From positions 1-64,000 of the forward strand of contig JAJYRN010000012.1 in assembly GCA_021794095.1 (NCBI GenBank): DNA of 64,000 nt, in the 5' to 3' direction. A model generated the notes under the pieces. The model saw only the letters and a program-made list of their open reading frames with translations. It searched no databases and was not told the origin of the DNA. Positions 1-8,073 of this stretch are shown one piece after another; within the stretch, counting starts at the first letter, position 1, and each line of letters starts with the position of its first letter. The DNA is from Acidobacteriota bacterium (GTDB taxonomy: Bacteria > Acidobacteriota > Holophagae > Holophagales > Holophagaceae). Made by a program: the position numbers and the translations under genes.

Positions 1-139
1 CAGCCATTGGCCCTCCAGTTGGATTGGTTCTCGCAAACTCAAACCTACCGGACCCAATGGCTTCCTTATGCCCTCACCCCCTCGCCTCGGCTCAGGGGGA
101 ACTTACAGAAATTGGTGTACACGACCCGATCGCACCGTG

Positions 140-360
140 GGTGCCATCGGCCATGCGTCAGCCCTGCGTGAAGCCGAACAGGGTGAGCACGGCGCGGGGG
201 CTGCCAAGTGGGCGAAATTCTCGTCCAGGCACCTGTGCAGGAGCCCCATCGCTATTGGCTCCAGGAACAGGGCGCGCTGGCCGGCGAAGCGGATCATGCC
301 TCCTTCCGGGTCCGCTTGAGGTGGTTGTTTGAGATCGATAATGAGATCAACGATGCTCAT
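140..360 (-). pseudogene. Decayed XylR_N (V4R-like) sensory-domain fragment
   Basis: Reading the minus strand from the ATG at 360, the first ~47 residues (including DPEGGMIRFAGQRALFLEP) look like the start of the XylR_N domain found at the N-terminus of sigma-54-type aromatic-response activators. After LDENFAHL the match moves to another frame, where ARAVLTLFGFTQG is followed by TGA and then RMADG. The family usually has GW-RMA there, so a TGG-to-TGA change is likely. One frameshift plus one nonsense codon, and no AAA+ or HTH region following, mark it as a remnant. Family assignment is from remembered motifs only. Confidence 0.5.
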
Positions 361-811
361 GGGTTTTTCCCGTCATTCAAATTGAATGCACGGATAGGTC
401 ATCTTGATCAAAAGGCGAGGGACATTACTCGAAAAATATTTGTAAAGTATTTGAATAAATATAGTTAGAAATTGGAATAGAACGTGCCTCAACAACTCCG
501 AAGCTGAAGGGTCAAACCATGGGAGTACGGACCTTGATCATCCGGTGTGTCGTTTCTGCGGTTTCCCCGTCGACGGAGCCGGCGCTGCTGAATCGGCGGC
601 AAGGGTACGGAAACGTGTCAGCGATGCATTTGGCCCCCGGTACTTCCGCAGGCGAAAGGACGGTATGAGGTCTGCAGCAGCGCCACGCTGAATGAATACA
701 GAATCAAAAAGATAAAGCCATGTATTGACGCGAAATCAAAGGAACATCCCCAGCCTTTGCATGAGGTTGGGCGATGGCATGGTTTTTAAACCACGTAAAG
801 AGGAGAAGCAA
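361..811. other. Intergenic stretch without a supported gene
   Basis: An AT-rich patch (about 400-480) lies upstream of the decayed XylR_N fragment and may be its old promoter region. One plus-strand frame stays open from about 440 to 690 and reads a CRFCG segment, but it has no good start codon or ribosome site. Only the last 15 bases (AAAGAGGAGAAGCAA) have a clear job, as the ribosome-binding region of the lipoprotein gene that follows. Confidence 0.5.
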
Positions 812-3742
812 ATGAACAGGCTTGAAAACGCTACCAGACCATGGCTGTGGTCCATCGCATTGCTGTTGGTCGCCTTTGCGTCAGGCTGCAAAGGCGGCGG
901 AGAAGGAAGCCGAGCTCCCATCCTGGGCGGCGGCGGCGGTGCCACCCTCACTGCGATTCCGCCCCAGGTGACGCTCACCGTGCCTGTCACCAACATTCCC
1001 GGCCCCACGACGGGCGTAGCCACCAACACTGCCATCACCGCGGCTTTCACCACGGACATGGCCTCGGCCAGCATCACCGGGACGAGCTTCACCTTGACGG
1101 GGCCGGGTCTCACGGCCGTGCCCGGCGCTGTGACCTACGCGTCCCGGACCGCGGTTTTCACACCCACGAACGTGCTGGCCGCCAGCACCACCTATACCGC
1201 TACGATCACATCGGCAGTCACGGATGCGGCCGGTACACGGCTGGCTGGCAATCAGGGCGTTTTCCCCGCGAACAGTAGTTATGTTTGGACCTTCACCACG
1301 GGCCTCGCGCCCGACACGACCCGGCCCCAGGTGACCCTCACCGTTCCAGCCACGACGGTTCCCGGTCCCACGACAGGCGTAGCGACCAACACAGCCATTG
1401 CCGCAGCCTTCACGGAGGATATGGCTCCGACGACCCTTAGCGGGACCAGCTTCATCCTGAGTGGACCCGGGGCGGCAGTGGTCGCAGGGACTGTGACCTT
1501 TGCCTCCCGGACTGCGACCTTTACGCCCTCGGCGGCTCTTGTGGCCAGCACGACCTATACCGCCACGATCACAACGGCGGCGACGGATCTGGCGGGCAAT
1601 GCGCTGGCCGGCAATCAGGGCGTTCTGCCCGCCGCCAGCAATTATATCTGGACCTTCACGACCGCAGCCGGACCTGACATAACACGGCCGCAGGTCACGC
1701 TCACCGTCCCGGCTACGACGATTCCCGGTCCGACGACCGGCGTAGCGACCAATACCGCCATTGCCGCAGCCTTCACGGAAGACATGAACCCGCTCAACCT
1801 CACGGCAGCCAGCTTCACGCTGGTAGGGCCTGGTTCCACCATCGTCGCCGGCAGCGTGTCCTATGCCTCCCGCACGGCGGTCTTCACGCCACTAGCTGTG
1901 CTTTCAGCCAGCACGACCTATACCGCCACGATCACGACAGCGGCGACGGATCTGGCCGGCAACGCGCTGGCCGGCAATCAGGGCGTTCTGCCCGCCGCCA
2001 GTAATTATGTCTGGACCTTCACGACCGCCCCCGGGCCCGACACGACCCGTCCCATGGTCACACTGACCGTGCCGCTCACGACCATTCCTGGTCCCACCAC
2101 CGGTGTGGCCACCAACACGGCTATCAGTGCCGCCTTCACGAAAGCCATGGCTCCTCTCAGCATCAGCGTTGCCAGTTTCACGCTGACGGGGCCCGGCACG
2201 ACCCCAGTCTTGGGAACCGTTTCCTACGCCTCCCAGATCGCGACCTTCACACCTTCGGCAGTACTGCTGGCTGGCACGACCTATACCGCCACGATCACGA
2301 CAGCGGCGACGGATCTGGCCGGCAATGCGCTGGCCGGCAATCAGGGCGTTTTGCCCGCCGCCAGCAATTATGTCTGGACCTTCACGACCAGTGTGGTGCT
2401 CGACACGACCCGGCCGACGGTCACGCTGACCGTTCCTGTCACGACCATTCCAGGCCCGACTACCGGTGTCGCAATCAACACGGCCATCAGCGCCGCCTTC
2501 TCTGAGGACATGGCGCCGCTCACCATCAATGCCGCAAGCTTCACGCTGACGGGCCCGGGTCTGACCCCTGTCCTGGGCAGCGTCACCTACGCCTCCCGGA
2601 TCGCGGTCTTCACGCCGTCAGCCGCGCTCGTCGCCAACACCACCTATATCGCGACCATCACCACGGTCGCCACCGACCTGGCCGGCAATCAGCTGTCCGG
2701 CAACCAGGCCATTCAACCCGCCGTCAGCAACTACGTGTGGACTTTCACCACTGCGGCGGTGGTGGCCATCCCACCCACCATCACACTCACCAATCCCGCC
2801 GACGCGGCTACTGGCGTGGCGCTCAACGCCCCTGTCAACGCGACCTTCAGCGAAACGATGGACCCCTTGACCCTCAGCACCGCCACCTTCACCGTCCAAC
2901 CCAGTGGCTCCCCCTTGGGGCCCTTGGTCCTGGGTTCGGTCACCTACGATGCGTTGACCAACATCGCCACCTTCACACCCAGCAGTCCGCTCACCGCCAG
3001 TACCAGCTACACGGCCACCATCACCGGTGCCAAGGATCTGGCCGGTGACCCCCTGGTTGCCGGGCTGGTACCCAATCCATGGACCTTCACCACAGGCACG
3101 GGCCTCGCCCCCGGCGCTGTCAATCTCGGTTCCGCCAGCACCTTCGGGATCATGGCCACGTCCGCCATCACCAATACGGGCGCCGCGACGATGATCAACG
3201 GCGATGTCTCCCTGGATCCTGGCACCTCCTGTGGGCTGCTGCCGGCTCAGGTGAACGGCACGATCCACATCAATGACACCGTCTCCGCGCAGGCCCGGCT
3301 CGATCTCCTGGCCGCCTACAACTACGCGAAGACCCTGCCTCCGGGGACCACCATCTCGGGTGGCGCCGATCTGGGCGCCCTCTATCCTTTGGGCATTCCT
3401 CCGGGCACCTATACCTCCGGCAGCACGATGCTGGTCTCGACCCCACTCATCCTCGACGCGGGCGGCAACGCGAACGCCGTCTGGGTCTTCCAGATCGGTT
3501 CCTCGTTGACGACCACCGCCAATGTCACGCTGGCCAATGGGGCTCAGGCCAAGAATGTGTTCTGGGTTCCCACCCTGGACGGTACGGTCGGCGTCGGGTC
3601 CATCTTCTACGGGACCATCGTGTCTGGCCGGGATGTCACCGCCAAGACGGGCTCCGTGATCAATGGCCGGATCCTTGCCGGAGCGACGCTTGCCGGCACG
3701 ATCGCCCTGGACACCAATACTGTCAATGTTCCCGCCCCATGA
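812..3742 (+). CDS. Surface lipoprotein: six Big_5-type Ig-like repeats plus C-terminal DUF3494 (ice-binding-like) domain
   Basis: 976 residues from ATG 812, chosen over the TTG at 725 because AGGAG sits 6 nt upstream and a lipoprotein signal follows (hydrophobic stretch, then FASGC with Cys26). Residues ~49-760 are six repeats beginning like RPxVTLTVPxTTIPGPTTGV and ending NYVWTFTT, resembling bacterial Ig-like Big_5 domains. Residues ~768-976 (VNLGSASTFGIMA...) match the DUF3494 fold shared by bacterial ice-binding proteins and adhesins. Likely exported and lipid-anchored, with the repeats acting as a stalk and DUF3494 as the tip. Binding to ice cannot be claimed; many DUF3494 proteins are adhesins. 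An OmpA-family gene follows after 40 nt, probably in the same transcript. Confidence 0.85.
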   Translation: MNRLENATRPWLWSIALLLVAFASGCKGGGEGSRAPILGGGGGATLTAIPPQVTLTVPVTNIPGPTTGVATNTAITAAFTTDMASASITGTSFTLTGPGLTAVPGAVTYASRTAVFTPTNVLAASTTYTATITSAVTDAAGTRLAGNQGVFPANSSYVWTFTTGLAPDTTRPQVTLTVPATTVPGPTTGVATNTAIAAAFTEDMAPTTLSGTSFILSGPGAAVVAGTVTFASRTATFTPSAALVASTTYTATITTAATDLAGNALAGNQGVLPAASNYIWTFTTAAGPDITRPQVTLTVPATTIPGPTTGVATNTAIAAAFTEDMNPLNLTAASFTLVGPGSTIVAGSVSYASRTAVFTPLAVLSASTTYTATITTAATDLAGNALAGNQGVLPAASNYVWTFTTAPGPDTTRPMVTLTVPLTTIPGPTTGVATNTAISAAFTKAMAPLSISVASFTLTGPGTTPVLGTVSYASQIATFTPSAVLLAGTTYTATITTAATDLAGNALAGNQGVLPAASNYVWTFTTSVVLDTTRPTVTLTVPVTTIPGPTTGVAINTAISAAFSEDMAPLTINAASFTLTGPGLTPVLGSVTYASRIAVFTPSAALVANTTYIATITTVATDLAGNQLSGNQAIQPAVSNYVWTFTTAAVVAIPPTITLTNPADAATGVALNAPVNATFSETMDPLTLSTATFTVQPSGSPLGPLVLGSVTYDALTNIATFTPSSPLTASTSYTATITGAKDLAGDPLVAGLVPNPWTFTTGTGLAPGAVNLGSASTFGIMATSAITNTGAATMINGDVSLDPGTSCGLLPAQVNGTIHINDTVSAQARLDLLAAYNYAKTLPPGTTISGGADLGALYPLGIPPGTYTSGSTMLVSTPLILDAGGNANAVWVFQIGSSLTTTANVTLANGAQAKNVFWVPTLDGTVGVGSIFYGTIVSGRDVTAKTGSVINGRILAGATLAGTIALDTNTVNVPAP
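961..3103 (+). repeat. Six tandem 363-bp coding repeats
   Basis: The equivalent CxACCTATAC-type segment begins at 1188, 1551, 1914, 2277, 2640 and (diverged) 3003, an exact 363-bp period by my count, or 121 codons per Ig-like unit. Copies 2-4 share a nearly identical 113-bp block (1551-1663, 1914-2026, 2277-2389), while copies 1, 5 and 6 are more diverged. This pattern suggests recent duplication or gene conversion in the middle of the array. Confidence 0.9.
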
Positions 3743-3782
3743 TGGTTTCATAAAAACACATAAAACATTCACAGGAGAAAAA

Positions 3783-5294
3783 ATGAGATTATCAAGAGCT
3801 TCAGGGAAGTTGCAGTTGGTGGCCCTTCTGATCATCGCCAGCCCGTTTGCAATGGCCCAGGATTCAGGTTGGTACATCGGCGCCAACGTCGGCCCGTCGC
3901 GAGCCAAGATTGACGATATCAGGATCACCAGCGGCCTTCTGGGGGCGGGTTTCGCCACCACTTCGATCAACGACCATGACCGCGATACCGGCTACAAGCT
4001 GTTCGTCGGCTACCAGTTCAACAAGTACTTCTCATTTGAGGCCGGTTATTTCGATCTGGGCAAATTCAGCTTCAACGCCACCACAGTGCCGGCGGGAACC
4101 CTGGACGGTCAGCTCAAGCTCAACGGTGAGAATTTCGATGTAGTCTTCAATTTACCCTTCACCGAAAAGTTTTCCATCTTCGCCAGGGCTGGCGTGAACT
4201 ACGCCAATGTCAAGGACTCCTTCTCCGGTACCGGAACGGTCTATGTGCTCAATCCCAATCCAAGCGAGCGAGCGGCGAACTACAAGTTCGGCGGCGGCCT
4301 TCAGTACGATTTCACCAAATCCTTCGGGATGCGCGCCGAGGTGGAACGCTACCGGATCAACGATGCGGTCAACAACAAAGCGGACATTGACATGGCCTCG
4401 ATTGGCCTGCTGATTCGCTTCGGCCGTAAATCCCCGGCGCCGGAACAGGCCCAAGCTTCCTATGTGGCCCCACCCGAACCTGTGGCACCGCCACCTGAAC
4501 GGGTGATTGAAGCAGCTCCAGTGGAAACCGTTGCAGAGGCCCCGACGAAAACCGAGGAATACTGCACCCTCCTGAACATCCAGTTCGATATCAATCGAGA
4601 CCAGATGCAGCGCCAGGAGAAAGAGAAACTTGCGGTGATCGGGACCTTCCTGGCGAAATACCCCGGCACGACGGCCGTGATCGAGGGCCACACCGACAAT
4701 GTGGGGGATCCTGAGCACAACATGATGCTGTCCCTGCACCGGGCCGAGAGCGTGGTGAATTACCTGGTGGATGACCTCCACATTGACCGCTCCCGTCTGA
4801 AGGCTGTGGGGTATGGAGACCTTCGCCCCATTGCGGACAACGCTACCGAGGAAGGGAAACAGCAGAACCGGCGCATTGATGCGGTGGTCCCGTGTGTGAT
4901 GGATTTCCCGGGACTGAAGGTGGCTCCGGCCCGGATCACGATGGCCATGCAAATCGAGTTCGATGCATTGAAGGCTGATATCAAGCCGGAATACGATAGC
5001 GATTTCCAGAGGGTCGCGAATTTCATGAAGGCGAATCCCTACGTCACGGCGACGGTGGAAGGGAACACTGCCGCTCTTCCGAATGACCCCAATCTGGCAA
5101 TGAAGATCTCCCTACTCCGCGCGAACAACGTGGTGGATTACCTGGTGAATCATTTCGGCATCGAACGTTCGCGGCTGTCCGCGGAAGGCTTCGGGGATAC
5201 CCGGAGGGTCGCCTACAACTCCAGCGCGCAGGGCCGAGAGGACAACCGCAGGGTCAACATCATCATCAACTACCCACAGAAAGCCACGAACTAG
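3783..5294 (+). CDS. Outer-membrane beta-barrel protein with two C-terminal OmpA domains
   Basis: 503 residues from ATG 3783, preceded by ACAGGAG 5-6 nt upstream; the longer ORF-track start (3663) lies inside the previous gene. A signal peptide ends near AMA-QD (residue 24). Residues ~25-220 form an OmpA-like barrel (DSGWYIGANVG, alternating aromatic strands). A Pro/Ala/Glu linker leads to OmpA domain 1 (~259-372, IEGHTDNVGDPEHN) and OmpA domain 2 (~382-500). Domain 1 keeps the Asp and Arg used to bind peptidoglycan diaminopimelate. In domain 2 the equivalent reads EGNTAALPN, so the Asp is missing, although LLRANNVVDYL keeps the Arg. Role inferred: anchoring the outer membrane to the cell wall. 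Confidence 0.88.
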   Translation: MRLSRASGKLQLVALLIIASPFAMAQDSGWYIGANVGPSRAKIDDIRITSGLLGAGFATTSINDHDRDTGYKLFVGYQFNKYFSFEAGYFDLGKFSFNATTVPAGTLDGQLKLNGENFDVVFNLPFTEKFSIFARAGVNYANVKDSFSGTGTVYVLNPNPSERAANYKFGGGLQYDFTKSFGMRAEVERYRINDAVNNKADIDMASIGLLIRFGRKSPAPEQAQASYVAPPEPVAPPPERVIEAAPVETVAEAPTKTEEYCTLLNIQFDINRDQMQRQEKEKLAVIGTFLAKYPGTTAVIEGHTDNVGDPEHNMMLSLHRAESVVNYLVDDLHIDRSRLKAVGYGDLRPIADNATEEGKQQNRRIDAVVPCVMDFPGLKVAPARITMAMQIEFDALKADIKPEYDSDFQRVANFMKANPYVTATVEGNTAALPNDPNLAMKISLLRANNVVDYLVNHFGIERSRLSAEGFGDTRRVAYNSSAQGREDNRRVNIIINYPQKATN

Positions 5295-5331
5295 GCTTCG
5301 GCCCGGTTCCTGCGACATCGCCATTCCAGCC

Positions 5332-5382
5332 AAGCTGACCTGTCCTTGATGCTCGCCAAGGCAGAAGGCAGGTCAGCTTTTT
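5332..5382 (+). terminator. Rho-independent terminator after the OmpA-barrel gene
   Basis: AAGCTGACCTG and CAGGTCAGCTT form a perfect 11-bp stem around a 26-nt loop, and the second arm runs into TTTTT. It sits 38 nt past the stop at 5294, so it should end the lipoprotein-OmpA transcript. The loop is longer than usual. Confidence 0.75.
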
Positions 5383-5435
5383 CCCCATTCCACGTTCGCG
5401 GCCGATGCGCGTCATCGCCCGCCCAGGAGGCGTTC

Positions 5436-5744
5436 ATGACCATCCACCAGATTCCGGAACCCCGCCCCAACATTGAACCCAAGCCCAGCGAATATCCTCA
5501 ACCTGCCACGCCCAGCCCGGATCCCGACACTGGTGACACCCCGCATGCCTGGGAAATGACCGCCTCGAGGAAGGTGGATGACCTCTCCAGGCACGAATCC
5601 AAACACGATGCCAAGCACGACCCAAGCCGTGACGCCAAGCACGACTCGAAGCATGACTCCAGGCAGAAGCCGGAGAATGCCGTCCCGCATGAAGCCCATC
5701 AGCAGCCGGGTACGAGGCCTCTGCCAGAACACGCGAAGAAATAG
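5436..5744 (+). CDS. Small hydrophilic His/Asp/Lys-rich repeat protein, unknown function
   Basis: 102 residues from ATG 5436, favoured by CCAGGAGG 5 nt upstream; the earlier in-frame start (5346) would overlap the terminator. The N-terminal half is rich in proline and glutamate. Residues ~47-75 contain a degenerate K/R-H-D repeat (SKHDAKHDPSRDAKHDSKHD). There is no signal peptide or membrane segment. The spaced His/Asp pattern could bind divalent metals or make the protein disordered; both are guesses. I recognise no family. It is the first gene of the stress-type cassette. Confidence 0.6.
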   Translation: MTIHQIPEPRPNIEPKPSEYPQPATPSPDPDTGDTPHAWEMTASRKVDDLSRHESKHDAKHDPSRDAKHDSKHDSRQKPENAVPHEAHQQPGTRPLPEHAKK

Positions 5745-5804
5745 ACCCCCCCCATTAACCCCTTTTGAAGAGCCGCCCACTCCGGGCAGAAATGCGAACG
5801 CGCC

Positions 5805-6578
5805 ATGCAACGATTCAAAATGAATTCCCATGCAGCCTTCATGACTTCAGCGGCGCTGATCATGGTGGCCGGGCTTCCGGCCCAGGCTTCCGGGCTGGAC
5901 AACCGGATCGAGGCCTCTGCCAAGAACAGTTACAACTTCAAAACCTACCTGAAGGACGACCACATCACGGTTGAGTCCAAGGGAGGCGTGGTCACCCTTA
6001 CGGGCACAGTGTCCGAGGATTTCCATAAATCGCTGGCTCAGGACACGGTGGCAGGGCTGCCTGGGGTCAAGGACGTAAAGAACGAGCTAACAATTGTCGG
6101 CGATCAGCCCGCCGATCATTCGGATGGCTGGATCACGATGAAAGTCAAGACAGCGCTGACCTTTCACAAGAACGTAAGCGTCACTGATACGAATGTCCAC
6201 ACGCAAAATGGCATTGTCACCCTCTCGGGCAAGGCCGATTCAGAAGCGCAGAAGCAGCTGACAGCCGAGTATGCGAAGGATGTGGACGGAGTCACGGAGG
6301 TCCGCAACGAGATGGTGGTCTCCAAACCCGACCGGCCTGTCCATCGAAGCCTGGGGCAGAAGGTGGATGACGCTTCCATCACTGCCGAGGTCAAGACGAC
6401 CCTCCTCTTTCACAAATCAACCCATGCTCTGGCCACTCGTGTGACCACCAAGCATGGTGTGGTGACCCTCCATGGAGAAGCTCGGAACCCTGCGGAAAAG
6501 GCCCTGGTGACGAAGCTCGCTGAGGACATCGAAGGCGTTCGGCATGTGAACAACCAGATGAGCGTCCAGAAGTCCTGA
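5805..6578 (+). CDS. Exported protein with three BON domains (OsmY-like)
   Basis: About 257 residues. The signal peptide is AALIMVAGLPAQASG; ATG 5805 and ATG 5820 are both possible starts and neither has a strong ribosome site. Three BON domains follow at about 30-100, 108-175 and 190-257, each ending in the typical GVVTLTG/GIVTLSG strand and a GVxxVxN helix end. BON-domain proteins such as OsmY are periplasmic or outer-membrane-associated and are commonly induced by osmotic or envelope stress. The neighbouring genes are small stress-type proteins, in line with that role. Confidence 0.88.
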   Translation: MQRFKMNSHAAFMTSAALIMVAGLPAQASGLDNRIEASAKNSYNFKTYLKDDHITVESKGGVVTLTGTVSEDFHKSLAQDTVAGLPGVKDVKNELTIVGDQPADHSDGWITMKVKTALTFHKNVSVTDTNVHTQNGIVTLSGKADSEAQKQLTAEYAKDVDGVTEVRNEMVVSKPDRPVHRSLGQKVDDASITAEVKTTLLFHKSTHALATRVTTKHGVVTLHGEARNPAEKALVTKLAEDIEGVRHVNNQMSVQKS

Positions 6579-6588
6579 TGCCATAACC

Positions 6589-6621
6589 GGCTTCCTGGTC
6601 CGCTGGGCGGACCGGGAAGCC
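6589..6621 (+). terminator. Strong hairpin after the BON gene
   Basis: GGCTTCCTGGTCCGC and GCGGACCGGGAAGCC form a 15-bp stem with one mismatch and a 3-nt loop, 10 nt beyond the BON stop codon. No T-run follows, so it may protect the 3' end or attenuate rather than terminate fully. Confidence 0.5.
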
Positions 6622-6638
6622 CTTCAAGGGAGTCCTCC

Positions 6639-6920
6639 ATGCTGGAGAACAGAAAGGCCTACGAAAGCAAGTTGGAGGCGCAGTTGGCGCAATGGGAGGC
6701 CGAGATAGATGTTCTCAAGGCCAAGGCCAAACGCCAGGGTGTTGATGCGATGGTCGGCTACGACAAAACCATTGATGCCCTTCAGCGCAAGCGCGAGGAG
6801 ATTAAGAATCACCTGCTCAATCTGAAGGGCGCCAGCGATGACACCTGGGAAAGCATGAAGGCCGGAGCGGAACAGGCATGGCTTGAACTCAAGGCCATGG
6901 TCCGCGGTTCCTCTGAATAA
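6639..6920 (+). CDS. Small coiled-coil stress-type protein (sll1863-like)
   Basis: 93 residues, ATG 6639 with AAGGGAG upstream. Almost the whole chain is amphipathic helix rich in Lys, Glu and Ala (KLEAQLAQWEAEIDVLKAKA), predicted coiled coil, with no signal or membrane segment. It resembles the short coiled-coil proteins often annotated as sll1863-family stress-response proteins that occur beside BON and Dps genes. Molecular function is unknown; the name rests on composition, length and neighbourhood. Confidence 0.72.
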   Translation: MLENRKAYESKLEAQLAQWEAEIDVLKAKAKRQGVDAMVGYDKTIDALQRKREEIKNHLLNLKGASDDTWESMKAGAEQAWLELKAMVRGSSE

Positions 6921-6972
6921 GACTGAATCCTTCGGAACCCATAACCATGCAGTCACCAGTTCGGAGCGCACC

Positions 6973-7122
6973 ATGTTATGGACCATCGCAGTCGTTCTCC
7001 TTGTTCTCTGGGCCTTGGGCCTCGTCAGCGCCTACACGATGGGGGGCTTCATCCATGTCCTGCTCGTGGTTGCCATTGTCATCATCCTGATCCGCGTCAT
7101 CCAGGGCCGGCGGGTTCTCTAG
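6973..7122 (+). CDS. lmo0937-family small membrane protein
   Basis: 49 residues from ATG 6973, preceded by GGAG 6 nt upstream. The ORF-track version from 6883 adds an unlikely N-terminus overlapping the previous gene. It has two hydrophobic helices (LWTIAVVLLVLWALGLVSAY and FIHVLLVVAIVIILIRVI) joined by a TMGG turn, ending IQGRRVL. This closely fits the lmo0937 family of tiny inner-membrane proteins, whose function is not known. It is shorter than most gene-finder cut-offs and belongs with the surrounding stress cassette. Confidence 0.85.
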   Translation: MLWTIAVVLLVLWALGLVSAYTMGGFIHVLLVVAIVIILIRVIQGRRVL

Positions 7123-7159
7123 CCGGCGGTCGGTTGATTTCTAGCCCCAGGAGCCTGTC

Positions 7160-7651
7160 ATGAACCGCAACCATCCACCCGTTGAACACCCGCGCCTCGA
7201 TGCCAAGACCACGGAGGAGTTGATGGATCTTCTCAACCAGTCCCTGGTTGACACGCTCGATCTCGCCTACCGGACCCGGCGGGCCCGCTGGAATGCGCGA
7301 AGCCCGGATTCATGGGGCCTCAACTTGCTGTTCGATCAGCTCTACGGCCAACTGGCTATCTATGGTGACGGATTCGCTGAGCGGGTGGCCATCGCGGGGG
7401 GCCATCACCTTGATACCAACCATGCCGTAGGCAGCGCAGCTGGCCTGATCGAGTACCCATTGGATGCGCTCGACGGCACGCTCCAACTGGGCACCCTGGT
7501 TGACCACTACGGTGAATACGCGGGGGGGATGCGTAGGGGTGTCCGGAAGGCCGGGAAACTCGGCGATCAGCCTACGGCGGATTTCTACACGATTGTCTGC
7601 CATGCCATGGACAAGGCCCTTTGGATGCTTACAGCCCATGAAGACGTCTGA
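7160..7651 (+). CDS. Dps-like ferritin-fold protein with altered ferroxidase residues
   Basis: 163 residues, ATG 7160 after CCAGGAG. Length and helical pattern fit Dps (LLNQSLVDTLDLAYRTRR, LFDQLYGQ, FAERVAIAGG). In Dps the dinuclear iron site uses two His, an Asp and a Glu. Here the first His position reads RARWN (Arg) and the second reads GLNLLFDQLY (Asn), while the later D and E of YGDGFAERV remain. Iron oxidation at the usual site is therefore doubtful; shell formation or DNA binding may persist. The cassette context points to stationary-phase or oxidative stress. Confidence 0.8.
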   Translation: MNRNHPPVEHPRLDAKTTEELMDLLNQSLVDTLDLAYRTRRARWNARSPDSWGLNLLFDQLYGQLAIYGDGFAERVAIAGGHHLDTNHAVGSAAGLIEYPLDALDGTLQLGTLVDHYGEYAGGMRRGVRKAGKLGDQPTADFYTIVCHAMDKALWMLTAHEDV

Positions 7652-7672
7652 AACCCCAGCCAGGAGACCACC

Positions 7673-8062
7673 ATGTCCATCGCGCTCGAACTTACGTTCA
7701 TTGTAGTTCTGGTCGCACTCACAGTCGGCCTGGTGCGTCTGCTGGTCCAGTTGCGTCGAACAGCCCAGGGCATTGACGTCTTTCTTTTATCCTCCAGTAA
7801 AGATCTGTCCCAGATTGCAGAGGACGTTCATGCTTCCCGGTTGCGGATGGATCTCTTGGCGGCCGCGCTCCAGATCTCCCTGGAAGACCTTTCGGGTTTG
7901 ACCGGGATGATTCGGGACTTGGGACGCGCGGCGCAGGATCTCAATCGGCGCTACCACGGCGCTATCGAATCGGCCTCCCGCACTCTCGGCGGCATCGTCG
8001 GAGGAATCAGCGCTGTGCTGACCTTCTTCAAACGCAGGCAACCCCCTCACGTACACGAATAG
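7673..8062 (+). CDS. DUF948-like membrane-anchored coiled-coil protein
   Basis: 129 residues, ATG 7673 after CCAGGAG. One N-terminal transmembrane helix (LTFIVVLVALTVGLVRLLV) is followed by a cytoplasmic helical region (SSSKDLSQIAEDVHASRL) and a short hydrophobic glycine-rich patch before a basic tail. The layout is that of DUF948/YtxG-type proteins, which often sit next to YtxH-type genes, as here (12 nt upstream of one). Function is unknown; it is associated with general stress in Firmicutes. Confidence 0.7.
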   Translation: MSIALELTFIVVLVALTVGLVRLLVQLRRTAQGIDVFLLSSSKDLSQIAEDVHASRLRMDLLAAALQISLEDLSGLTGMIRDLGRAAQDLNRRYHGAIESASRTLGGIVGGISAVLTFFKRRQPPHVHE

Positions 8063-8073
8063 GAGCAACACTC

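Noticed and set aside
440-690. Open plus-strand frame containing CRFCGFPVDG
   Set aside because: No start codon or ribosome site, no family match; could be a remnant but evidence is too thin.
725-811. Upstream TTG start for the Ig/DUF3494 lipoprotein
   Set aside because: It would put 29 charged residues before the lipoprotein signal; ATG 812 has an AGGAG site and a proper signal peptide.
2618-3970. 450-residue minus-strand ORF and similar repeats (736-1113, 1279-1551, 1642-1842, 2005-2199, 2368-2586)
   Set aside because: They mirror the repeats of the Ig-like lipoprotein in antisense; composition and phase follow the repeat, with no ribosome site or domain.
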